A DNA stretch of 64,000 nucleotides from Jaminaea rosea (Eukaryota > Basidiomycota > Exobasidiomycetes > Microstromatales). The stretch spans positions 344,831 through 408,830 of the forward strand of contig NW_020289981.1 in assembly GCF_003144245.1 (NCBI RefSeq), given 5' to 3'. The position numbers and the translations under genes were made by a program. The notes under the pieces are model-generated. The model worked only from the letters and a program-made list of their open reading frames with translations. It searched no databases and was not told the DNA's origin. Positions within the stretch are counted from its first letter, which is position 1; each line of letters starts with the position of its first letter. Below, one piece after another: positions 10,732 through 20,632 of this stretch.

Positions 10732-11613
10732 GACGGTTTGCGCGGTCGGCAGTTAGGGTAAAAGGTCCGTGAAGGTTGCTCGAGCTGGAGATATGCGCTC
10801 AATGAGGAGCGTAAGAGGTGGAATGAAGATCGAAAAGAAGTCGCAGTCGCAGTCAATCTTGATGCTGGATGGCCAAAAGGAGAGGACGAGGGAGAATCGG
10901 AAGCTCTTTGGACGAGAATGAGACGCGAAGAAACCTGCAGCCGCCTTTGAATCCGTCTAGTCTGAGTCAGAAATGCTAGCTGTCTGTCGTCTGAAGTCGC
11001 CCTGCGATTCGTGTTTGTCTGACGTGCGTAGCCTTCCCGTATCAGTGACGTCGTCGTGGTCTGGTGTAGTTGATGGTGATTGGGAGCGAATCGATGGAGT
11101 AAGAGTAGGAGCAGGACAAAGCGGCGTCGGATGCAGGGCCAAGTCAGGTCAGGCCAGGCTGGGCGGCGAAAAGACGAACTCAAATCGACCAAGGCCCGCC
11201 TCACCGTCCGCCGTCTCCGCCGCGCAGCCATCGACGGACGAGACGAGGCGGCGCTCAGCTCAGTCAGCCTCTCCCCCGTCCAGGCCCCCTCCGAAGCCTC
11301 GATCCGCGAGGCGAGACAGACAATCAGGGCCGGGCGAAAGGATAGGCATTGGCCGCCTCGCTGCTCTCCAAAAAGTCGATGCAGCCGGCAACAGACCTTC
11401 TAGGTTGCTCAGCCTCGCCACGATCATCTTGTCTTCCAATTCATTGCAGCATCGCCGTCAACATCATCAAGAGCATAGGCAAGAGACCTACTAGTCCCCT
11501 CATCATCATCAGCGGTAACGCTCAGCTTAGCAGCGCACTTGCTGCCTACCGCCCGCTGCCACCTGGGCCGCCGATTGACTCGACTCCACATACCCATCAC
11601 CTAAACAACCATC
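10732..11613. promoter_or_regulatory. Divergent intergenic region, eIF4E / Mtm1
   Basis: About 880 bases between two outward-facing start codons. Must contain both promoters and 5' leaders. Frames in it are Arg/Ser-rich with no family resemblance. I identify no specific element. Confidence 0.5.
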
Positions 11614-13153
11614 ATGTCGTCGCCCACGGGCAACCTCATGTTCCAGGAGCTCAGCCAAGCAGAGGATGCCGGTAAAGCGTCAGCAATATCACCATCACCT
11701 GAGCCGGGACCTTCAAGACGCAAGCCAGCCAGCCGCTTCCAAAAGTCAGTGGCCAGCATCACTGGCGCGACAGCCGTATCTTTCATCAGTGAGTGCGGCG
11801 AGCGCTTCCACCCTCTCATCGCGATAGCAGGCTAACCACCTTCGTCCTCGCTATGCTTTCGCAGTCACGCCTTTAGATGTCATCAAGACTCGATTGCAGA
11901 CGCAAGCCGCACCCGAGCCCCTCTTCCAGCCCTCAAGCCATCTCCCCTCAGCGGCCAAGGGCAAGGCGCCGGCTACCAATGCGGCAACATGTTGTCAGCA
12001 GACCTTCTTCACGGGCGGAGTCAACGAGGAAAGCTTGACATGCAAGTACGATCCTCGGGTCGCTGGCAGTCAGCAGACGGGGCCGAGCGGAGAGGCCAGG
12101 ACAACATCTTCCTCAACATACCGTGCTCGTTCCTCCCCTGCGACGCATCCCCAGCACCCTCGAGCTCCCTTTGCACATACAACTGCGTTTTCGCACCCAT
12201 CAGGCAGCGGTGCAGCTGCAGCTACAATGCGGCTGCACCCTTCTTCGACGTGTGCATTCCCCAATCAATCGGTCGCTGCAATGGAGCTGGGGGCATTGGG
12301 AAGTCAGAATAGGATGAATGGCATCCTCGATGGGGTGACAAAGGTGGCGAGGGCGGAGGGGATACGAGGTCTCTTTAGGGGCCTGAGCCCTACATTGATG
12401 ATGGCAGTGCCATCGCAAGTCACCTACATGGGATGCTACGACGTCTTCCGCGCCTTCTTCCTCTCCTTCGAAACACCAGTCAAGCGTCCACCCAGTGCCA
12501 TCAGCAACGCAGCGGCAGCCAGCAACATCACCTCACAGACAGTCCTGACCTCCCTAGTAGCTGGCGCACTCTCGCGAGGGTGCAGCGCCACCCTGGTCAC
12601 GCCTCTCGAACTCATCCGCACCCGTTTGCAAGCATCGGACGCCTCCCATTCTTTGACGTCCATCGTCCGCTCCCTCGGCACTCAAGTCAGGCAAGAAGGA
12701 TCACATGTCCTCTTCCGCGGCCTGGCTTCGACCCTTTGGCGCGACGTGCCCTTCTCTGCCATCTACTTCATGGGATACGAGATGATGAAGCGTAGCATGA
12801 CGGGTGGTGCTGGCTTAGGCGAAGGGGAGCTCAAGGGTGGGCTGGAGGAGTTCGGAATCGCCTTTGTGAGCGGGGCCACGAGTGGAAGTGTGGCTGCCGT
12901 GTTCACGCAGCCCTTTGACTTGCTCAAGACGAGACAGCAGGCGAGACAGCAAGAGCACTCTTCCTCATCCTCTGCGGTCACCAGGGGCTCACGCACGATG
13001 CAGGGCTTGAAGACCATTGTTGCTGAGGAGGGGTGGAAGGGCTTGTTCAGGGGACTGAGCCCGAGGATGGCAAAGGTGGCCCCGGCGTGTGGCATCATGA
13101 TTGGAAGCTATGAGGCGGTGGGGACGCTCTTTGCCATGGCAGGCAGCGAATAA
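11614..13153 (+). CDS. MTM1: Mitochondrial carrier Mtm1 / SLC25A39-40 type
   Basis: Inner-membrane carrier. Yeast Mtm1 affects manganese loading of Sod2 and iron-sulfur balance, and the animal homologues are linked to mitochondrial glutathione import. Seen: exons 11614-11788 and 11865-13153 with a 76-nt intron; splicing restores the first carrier signature, TPLDVIKTRLQ. The second and third signatures are TPLELIRTRLQ and QPFDLLKTRQQ, so three repeats are present. GLFRGLSPTLMMAVPSQVTYMGCYD and WRDVPFSAIYFMGYE are typical of the Mtm1 branch. Between the first two helices lies a long matrix loop (about residues 73-195) with Cys 101, 102 and 118 and a further Cys in a PSSTCAF segment. Total 487 aa; the long loop explains the extra length. 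Subfamily call from motif resemblance. Confidence 0.82.
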
Positions 13154-13428
13154 CAGGAAATCAAAGATAGACTCAATATGGCAACCATCGCATGAATCTT
13201 GTAATACCATTCAATATCCAGCAGCAGCAGCGATTGCGAGGGTGCGGAGAAGCCGTGAGGCGGTGCTCAGATTGTGGCGCAGCCTTGACGTTGCTCCTCC
13301 ACGCCGGCCGGCTGGTCATCCGTCCGCCCGATTCAATCCAACTGCCGCACTGGGCAACGAGTTACTCCTTCGCGTTCCATCCTTTGCATCCATTCCCCTC
13401 TACCTCTCGATACCAAGATCCGACCACA

Positions 13429-15632
13429 ATGGAGGCCATCAAGCTTCAGAGGAAGCATCCGCAATTGTGAGGAAGCACATCGCTTCGCCCTGACGAGGCG
13501 CAGTGTAGCGCAGCATATATGCGCAGGAGGCTAAACCAGTTACCCTTCCCCCTCCCCTTTCCCCCACCCTCGCAGCTCGCAAGAGGAGATGATGTCCCTC
13601 ATCAACCGTTTCCATCAAATTGACATCGATGGGAAGGGCTCAGTAGGCAAGCAAGACGTCATCAAAGCTGTGCAGGACCAAGGAGAGGCTTCGTACGATC
13701 AGGCAAGGGAGACACTTAAGGAGGTCAATCTGGACTCGTCGGGTAGGGTCGAGTTGGAGGACTACGTTGAGGTGAGTGAGAGCAAGGCGGCATCGTATCA
13801 TAGCACGATAGATGACTGATCTGACCGATCATTGCCACCCAACCGCAGCTCTTCGCTAAGCTTCGAGCGGGTCGCAACCTGTCTGCAGGAACCGTCACCA
13901 AGGGAAAGGTGACCGTAAAGGGCAGCAACGCCAGCGTCCAACACACTATCAACGAGGACGAGCGTACTGAATTCACGCGACACATCAACCAAAGCTTGGC
14001 CGGCGATGCGCACATTGGCAGTCGTCTGCCGATCCCCACGGACACCTTCCAGCTCTTTGACGAGTGCAAGGATGGATTGATTCTGTGCAAGCTGATCAAC
14101 GATGCTGTGCCAGAGACGATCGACGAACGTGTATTGAACGTTGGGAAGGGAGCAAAGGGTGAGGGCGATCAAGAGGTAAAGGTCATGACCTCAGGGGCAC
14201 TGTGGCTGACACCTCTTTGTCGACGACCGCGCAGGCCCAAACGCCTTTCAAATGACCGAGAACAACAACATCGTCATCACATCAGCGAAGGCTATCGGGT
14301 GCAGTGTGGTCAACGTCGGCGCCCAAGACCTGATCGATGGCCGTGAGCACCTCATTCTCGGTCTCATCTGGCAGATCATTCGCCGCGGCCTGCTCAGCAA
14401 GATCGACCTTAAGAACCACCCGGAGCTCTACCGCCTTCTCGACGACGGCGAGACGCTCGAAGAGTTCTTGCGTCTACCCCCCGATCAGATCCTGCTGCGT
14501 TGGTTCAACTATCATCTCAAGGCCGCCAACTGGCCGCAGCGCGTCAACAACTTCAGCAAGGACGTGTCGGACGGGACGAATTACACGGTATTGCTCAACC
14601 AGCTCAAGCCGGAGTCGTGCGACCGTGCACCTTTGCAGCAGGGAGACGTACTCAAGCGTGCAGAGATGGTCTTGCAGCGAGCGGATGCGATCGGGTGCCG
14701 CAAATACCTCACCCCTGGGGCGATGGTAGCGGGCAACCCGAAGCTCAACTTGGCTTTCGTGGCGCACCTCTTCAACACCTGGCCATGCCTCGAAGCTCTG
14801 GAGGAGCCTCCTCCGATGGAGATCGAGGACTTCGATGCCGAGGGAGAGCGGGAGGCTCGAGTCTTCACCCTGTGGCTCAACAGCTTGGACGTGGACCCTG
14901 GAGTCTACAGCTTGTTTGAGGACCTCAAGGACGGCTCCGTCATCCTTCAGGCGTTTGATAAAGTCGTGCCAGGGTCAGTCGTGTGGAGGAGGGTGAGCAA
15001 GCCCAAGGAGGGGCAGGAGTTGAGCAGATTTAAGGCAGTAGAGAACACCAACTACGCAGTCGACCTGGCAAAGGCAAACCAAATGCACATCGTGGGGATC
15101 CAGGGAGCCGATATCGTCGATGGGACGAAGACGTTGACGTTGGGCTTGGTCTGGCAATTGATGCGCCTCAACATCTCGAAGACGTGAGTAGCCGCGCAGT
15201 AGCAGCGGCAGCTCTTCGCTGCGATGCTGACCCCTTGCATCCCTTTTTTGCCCGCGCAGTCTCTCATCTTTGGGTAAGGCAGGACGAGGCGTTTCAGACC
15301 AGGACATGGTTGCTTGGGCAAACAACGTCGTCAAGACCTCAGGCAAGACTTCCTCGATGCGATCATTCAAGGACCCGTCACTTCGCTCTGCCCACTTTTT
15401 CCTGGACGTCCTCGACGGCCTGCGAAAGGGAATCGTCGACTACTCCCTCGTCACAAAGGGGAGCACCGAGGACGAGTGCAGGAATAACGCTAAACTGGCT
15501 ATTTCGATTGCGAGGAAGATGGGAGCCCTGATCTTCCTGGTTCCAGAGGATATTGTTGATGTGAGGCAGAGGTTGATCTTGACTTTTGTGGGGAGCTTGA
15601 TGGCTTTGCAGGGTGGGGCTGGGTCAGCGTGA
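13429..15632 (+). CDS. Fimbrin (plastin), actin-bundling protein
   Basis: Cross-links actin filaments in patches and rings. Seen: five exons, 13429-13466, 13576-13771, 13849-14158, 14235-15183 and 15260-15632; introns are 109, 77, 76 and 76 nt with GTGAGG or GTGAGT donors; product 621 aa. Order: an EF-hand region (IDIDGKGSVGKQDVI and LDSSGRVELEDYVE), then four calponin-homology domains in two tandem actin-binding units. Diagnostic segments include LPIPTDTFQLFDECKDG, ENNNIVITSAKAIGCSVVN, RWFNYHLKAANW, NSLDVDPGVYSLFEDLKDG and WANNVVKTSGK. Domain order and length match yeast Sac6 and fission yeast Fim1. The ATG at 13429 starts a 38-nt first exon leading to KHPQFSQEEM, the usual fimbrin N-terminus. 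Confidence 0.94.
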
Positions 15633-16688
15633 GAGGGTAAATGCACATCCAAAGCTGTTCGTAGGGGAGCGTATATCTAGCTCGGCTTGTCAAGGCAATT
15701 GCAAAGACTTTGAAAGCCCTGCAAGGAGGCGGTGGGGATGACAGCCGCTCAGCGGAGGTATCAGTGTGAGATATCAGACCCTGAGTCCCTTCCACCAGGC
15801 AAGCTCGCGACGAACCCACTGCTTGTCAGCACTGCCCTGTCAAACAAGCTTGCCCTCCTAGCCTCAATGTCACTCATGAGCCAACCCTATCGTCTCCCTC
15901 CAGCTCGATCCGGCTCATCGAAGCTTCACCTCGCGCTCTCTCTATCAAGGTTCTCTTGCGCCTGCACGCCTGTCCACCTGCCAATTCAATCGAGGACTGA
16001 GTCGCCGAGCAGACGTAGGGACCTGCGTCCACTAGCTCCAAGCTTCGGACCTCGCTTTCATCTTCGCAATGACCGTGCGCGCATGAGAGGAGAGAGCCCC
16101 ATGCGCGTCAGACCAGACGGCGGCGTCAAGGCCCGGCGAAGCGAGAGAGGCAGGCGTTGACGTTGGCGTGCGTGCGCTGCCCTCGCTCAGACAGGCAAGC
16201 AGGCAGGCAGGTTGGCGAGAGGATTGACCTCGTCATGGTACGGCTAGCGTTGCTTGCCAGGCGATCTAGACGCCGTCGATGGTTCAACGTGCTTGTCGTT
16301 ACCAGCAAAAACCAGGAACGCGAGGGTCTGCAAATTCATCTCTGACGCCAATCTGGGTAAGATCGACCTCGTCGGCGACACCGCCCGAGACGAGGAGAAG
16401 GTCTCAGGTCTCCTCGCGGCGGGGAAGGCGAAGGTGGAGCGCAGGATGCGAAGCTTAGGGAGAAGCAAGGTCAAGCGAGGCGAGACGTTGAGCATGTTCA
16501 CGCTCATGCTGATGCTCGTGCTGTCCAATCGCGGCGTAGATGCGTAAAGTCAAGAGGGGGACCGAGCCTGCGCGACAGGGCGGTGATTCACATGAGCATT
16601 GGAAGTGAGAAGGGTTCTTAAATGGAGGCTGCTCCAGCATGGTGTCCTACCCTCTCACCGTCTTCACTCTCCATCAATTGTAGCCATC
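15633..16688. other. Intergenic region without a supported gene
   Basis: About 1.05 kb between fimbrin and an unrelated membrane protein gene, both on the plus strand. Frames of up to 142 codons exist on both strands, but they are low in complexity, rich in Arg/Ser/Pro and match no family I know. Short GGCA-type repeats occur near 16190-16215. Confidence 0.5.
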
Positions 16689-18108
16689 ATGGACACCCTC
16701 AGACTTCTCAATCTCAAGGATGCCGAGATCGTCAAGGCGGTCATCTATGCCCTCTCCGGCCTAATCATCTGGGACTTCTTCAGCTCCCTCCGCTTCGATC
16801 TTGACATCCTGCGCGGACGTACTCGCCTCTCTTGGTCCCTCGCCGTCTACCTGCTGGCCAGGTATGCTTCACTGCTCTTCGTGGGCGGAGTGATTCCACA
16901 GGCGGAGAGTACGACCAAGGTGGACTGTCAAGCGGTATGGAACGTGATACTTTTGGCAACGACGTTTCAGGTGAGCCAAGCGCAAAGTCCATTCCCCTTA
17001 GCCAGCCGCAAATGCTCATCATAGTTTCACCTTCATCGCGCTAGAAATGCTGGGGCCAAGCGCTCTTTATCATTCGAGCGTGCGCGATCTGGTCTTGGAA
17101 CCGCTTGGTTATCTCCAGCCTCCTCATCCTCTGGCTCTTGCACTGGGCCTTCTCCCTTGCCAACTTCCCCCTTGTTCGCATGACGTGGATAGACCACCCC
17201 ATCATCCCAGGCTATGGCTCTTGTCTGGCCTCGTCGTACCACTGGGCGATCGGGGTCGCCTACATCCTGACGTGGTGCACGGACGTGGCCGTCTTTGGAT
17301 TGGCGGCTTGGCGTTTGCTGAGACTTTCGCATGCCGTGAGGAGCCCGTTCAGCAAGGTGCTGCTCAATGATGGAGTGGCATGGTGCTGTCTCACCGTCGT
17401 CCCTACTACTGCTGCTATTGTCATGTTTTACGCGGGCAAAACGTGAGTTGGCCGCAGCCGGAAAGAGCACCACCGTAGAGCTGACCCGTCTACCTTTCCT
17501 CGCACAGTGTGCCCGCGCAATCCATCTGCCTCATCATCTCCTCGACCATGCATTCCCTCCTCGCATGCAGAGCCTACCGCAAGCTGGCCGACTTCGCCGA
17601 TACTCTACCAGCATCCTTCTGCCCGCGAGACGGAGTTGCCAATGGGACGATGCTTGACCCGGATACGCTAGCGAGGCTGGCGTGGATGTCGGGCAACTAC
17701 GGCAATGCTAGCGAGAGCGACGTTGGAACTCTGGAGAAGGAGCAGCAGCAGGCTCGTCCGCTCACGGAGGTGCTTACCATGCCCCGAAACCCGAGGAGGG
17801 GGTTGTTCGCGCTGAGGCCTGAACGTGCTCAGCAGCAGCCAAGCCCGAGGACACAACGCCCTGACTACCCAGCAGTACCTCCTGGTGACGGCATTGGTGT
17901 CGGCGTGCAGGTCATGACTCAGAGCACCTCGCATGAAGACCACAATGTCGAGCTGCCCCTTCACACGCAGCGCAGGGAGACGATGGTAATGCCGTCCAAG
18001 GAGGCGCGTCAGGGGAGCATTGCGACCTTGGACTCCTCATGGAGCTCGCATGGCTCCGGAGGAGGGAGCAGCAGTAGTGGATCTGACTCGTGTGGTGGCA
18101 AGTCCTAG
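16689..18108 (+). CDS. Polytopic membrane protein of unknown function
   Basis: Not recognised. Three exons, 16689-16970, 17045-17442 and 17508-18108, with 74- and 65-nt introns (donors GTGAGC and GTGAGT), give 426 aa. The first 270 or so residues contain roughly six or seven hydrophobic helices, for example AVIYALSGLIIWDFF, LVISSLLILWLLHWAFSLA, YHWAIGVAYILTW and AWCCLTVVPTTAAIVMFY. The last 150 residues are hydrophilic, Ser/Gln-rich and probably a cytosolic tail. The layout recalls fungal seven-helix proteins with long tails, but I see no motif that fixes it as a receptor or transporter. Exon joins in phases 0 and 2 keep the frame open, which supports the model. Confidence 0.72.
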
Positions 18109-18284
18109 CTTTCTGTAGCAATCCAATCTAGCCGTCGTCGTCATCATCGAGAGCTTGACGGTATCACCGTGACTCTGACCACGTGGTTGTTGCCTCTGCT
18201 TCCGTCTCTCTCCACACTGAGCTCGCTGCACGACCCTCGAGGCCATGCTCCTTTCCCTCTTACCTTGCCTCACAAGGTGGGACA

Positions 18285-20285
18285 ATGTCTCTGCCCAACT
18301 TCGACCTCAACCGCCCTCGTGATGTCAACTCGGACGCTGCGGGCGGTGGCGGCATAGAATCACAAGGCAGCGGCTCAGGCCTCGCCGCCCGACCTCGCCG
18401 CGAACGCATACAGCCCCGCCCTTCGTCCCCATCAGCATGGCGTCTGCAACTAGGCGTCGACCCACGCACAACTTCCGCATCAGTCGCTTTGCTACTCGTC
18501 CACGCTACATGCTCTGTCCTCTTCCTCGTCTTCCTCAACTCGGCGCAAGCCTTCCTGCTGCCACTCCTCGCAGCTGCGTCCGAGCACGAGCACCAAGACG
18601 CCCCTGACTCTTCTGTGAGAGTGGGCTCTCTGTCCGGCCAGCTGCAGCTGAGCGACGAGCTGCTCAGTGTGGTGCTAGTGCTCTTCTGGGGAGCTCTGGC
18701 GGATCGAAGTGGTGGGTTGAGAGGCCTTGGAGGTGTGCCCCTGGTTGCGGCACTTGGATATGCCCTGGTGGCTGCTGGGCTTGGAGCGTACGCACTTGCA
18801 CAGAAGCCTTGGCCCGATCTGCTATGGGCTAGGCTGATATTTGCGAGCGGAGCGTCAGCCGTGACTGCTATGCTCACCGGAGCGCTTGCTACTTATGCCG
18901 CGCCTCCGACGGAAGAGCAGGGAGAGGAAGGAAGTGAAGTCGTTGCTACCACGACCGGGGAGGAGGACGTTGATTCAGCACCGCCAGGGGAGCGGACACC
19001 GCTGCTTCAGTCATCATCGACGACTGCCTCAGCATCGCCATTTGCCAACCGCAAGCGCCGACACGGCCGCCTCTCTGCCTTTGCAGGGCTTCTCACAGGC
19101 ATAGGGGCAGTCATAGCTGTCCTCTTCCTCCTTCCGCTGCCCGTACGACTCGCTGCGTGGCAGGGCAATGACCAAGGGCCGCACAAGGAGGAGCTGCTGC
19201 TACGTGCCACTCGTCAAGCCTTCCTTCTCGTAGCTGCACTAGCTCTTCTCGTCTCTCTGGCTATCGCGCTCGGGCTCAGAGAACCGGTAGATGCCAAGGA
19301 TCGGGCGAAGAGGCGCGAGCAGGTATCGAGACGAGCAGGTCAACGAGAGCAGCAAGCACAACCAGCCCAGCAAGACGCGCGAGCAGCTCGTCGGGCACGT
19401 CTTCAATCACGCCGCTCGGAGACTTCCACTAGCTTCACTTCCCTCGCATCAGTGGCCATCCGTAGCAGCAAATCCCACCTCCTCTCGCTCCTCCGGGGTT
19501 TCTCCCTCGCTCTCCACTCCCCTACCCTCCTCCTGTCCTACCTAGGCGGCTCCCTCGCCCGCTCCCTGACCTTATCGTCTACCCTCTTCCTCCCCCTCTA
19601 CATAGCACACCACTTCTACGTCTCCCGCCCAGACCTCTGCCGTCCACCACCGGAGGACGGAGGCCCGCCTTTGAAGGAGACGTGCAGGCAGGCCTACATC
19701 TTGGCCTCGGCACAGAGTGGCGTACTGCAGACCATGTGTTTGATCGCTGCGCCGATTGCAGGGTGGGCGTGCGATTCGCTGGCCAGTCCAGAGGTAGTGC
19801 TCCTCACAGCAAGCCTAGCAGCCACGCTTGGCTTTGGAGGATATGCGGGTGTGAGCGACCCACAGAGGGGAACGGCTTGGGCAACCGCTGCTTTGGTGGG
19901 GACGGCTCAGGGCTTGGCTATTGTGAGCAGTCTTGCCCTTGTTGCCAGGGGCAGGTGGGAGGTGGAGGCACATGGAAGAGAGAAGTATGCGGATGTTGTA
20001 GACGACGGGGAGGAGCCACAGGGCGAGGTTGCGGAGGATCGGCCGGGAGTCCCAACGTCCCCTCGCGGCTCCGCTCAATCAACCTCAGCAACCCGCTCAG
20101 CGGGTGCAATCAGCGGTGCTTACTCCTCATGCGGCGCCCTCGCCATCATCCTCGTCTCATCCATTGGCGGTACCCTCTTTGACTACAGGCCCGTGGCACC
20201 CTTCTGGCTCCTGGCCGGATTGGCAGGTGCTACAGCGCTCGCCACGGGCCTAGGGATCGTTGTAGGCAGGCGAAGAGGAAATTGA
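18285..20285 (+). CDS. Major facilitator superfamily transporter
   Basis: Secondary transporter in a membrane; substrate unknown. Seen: 666 aa, no intron, with two bundles of hydrophobic helices. The first bundle has a GALADRSGG loop between helices 2 and 3, corresponding to the MFS GxLaDrxGr signature, and LLWARLIFASGASAVTAML as a Gly/Ala-rich helix. A long central loop containing many Arg/Gln/Ala residues follows ALREPVDAK-like sequence. The second bundle includes TLLLSYLGGSLARSL, APIAGWACDSLASPEVVLL and a last helix APFWLLAGLAGATALATGL. An extra hydrophilic loop between the halves and a long cytosolic N-terminus make it larger than typical (about 500 aa). The ATG at 18285 is preferred; the frame is open upstream only with a non-ATG start. 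Confidence 0.8.
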   Translation: MSLPNFDLNRPRDVNSDAAGGGGIESQGSGSGLAARPRRERIQPRPSSPSAWRLQLGVDPRTTSASVALLLVHATCSVLFLVFLNSAQAFLLPLLAAASEHEHQDAPDSSVRVGSLSGQLQLSDELLSVVLVLFWGALADRSGGLRGLGGVPLVAALGYALVAAGLGAYALAQKPWPDLLWARLIFASGASAVTAMLTGALATYAAPPTEEQGEEGSEVVATTTGEEDVDSAPPGERTPLLQSSSTTASASPFANRKRRHGRLSAFAGLLTGIGAVIAVLFLLPLPVRLAAWQGNDQGPHKEELLLRATRQAFLLVAALALLVSLAIALGLREPVDAKDRAKRREQVSRRAGQREQQAQPAQQDARAARRARLQSRRSETSTSFTSLASVAIRSSKSHLLSLLRGFSLALHSPTLLLSYLGGSLARSLTLSSTLFLPLYIAHHFYVSRPDLCRPPPEDGGPPLKETCRQAYILASAQSGVLQTMCLIAAPIAGWACDSLASPEVVLLTASLAATLGFGGYAGVSDPQRGTAWATAALVGTAQGLAIVSSLALVARGRWEVEAHGREKYADVVDDGEEPQGEVAEDRPGVPTSPRGSAQSTSATRSAGAISGAYSSCGALAIILVSSIGGTLFDYRPVAPFWLLAGLAGATALATGLGIVVGRRRGN

Positions 20286-20632
20286 GAGCCGCGCAAGGGC
20301 TGACAAGCCAGGCAATGCCTTGCAATGCTGTGATTCAACAATTCAATTGCCCTTTCTGAACAGCAAACAGCACAAAGTAGCGGCGAAGGGCCAGAGAAGG
20401 GAAGCAGAAGCGAACGAAAAGTGTAGACAAGAACAACAAAGCATTGATAGATCGGTGACGTGATATGCCGGGTTGCGAGCGGTCCAGAGGTGGGTAAGGG
20501 ACTGGGATGATGACGGAAAGATGGTGAGGCGTATCTGGTGACGAGAAATGCCTTCGTCTAGTCGGCTGATGATGGTATGCGTCCTCCTAAGGCTCAATGC
20601 GGCCCTCTGAGGCGGCCCGCCTGCCTGCCTGC
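20286..20632. other. Convergent intergenic region
   Basis: 3' flanks of the MFS gene (+) and the first histidine kinase (-). No gene or clear element seen. Confidence 0.5.

Noticed and set aside
15732-16547. Open frames in the gap after fimbrin, both strands
   Set aside because: No family resemblance, no splice partners, overlapping antisense frames of similar length.
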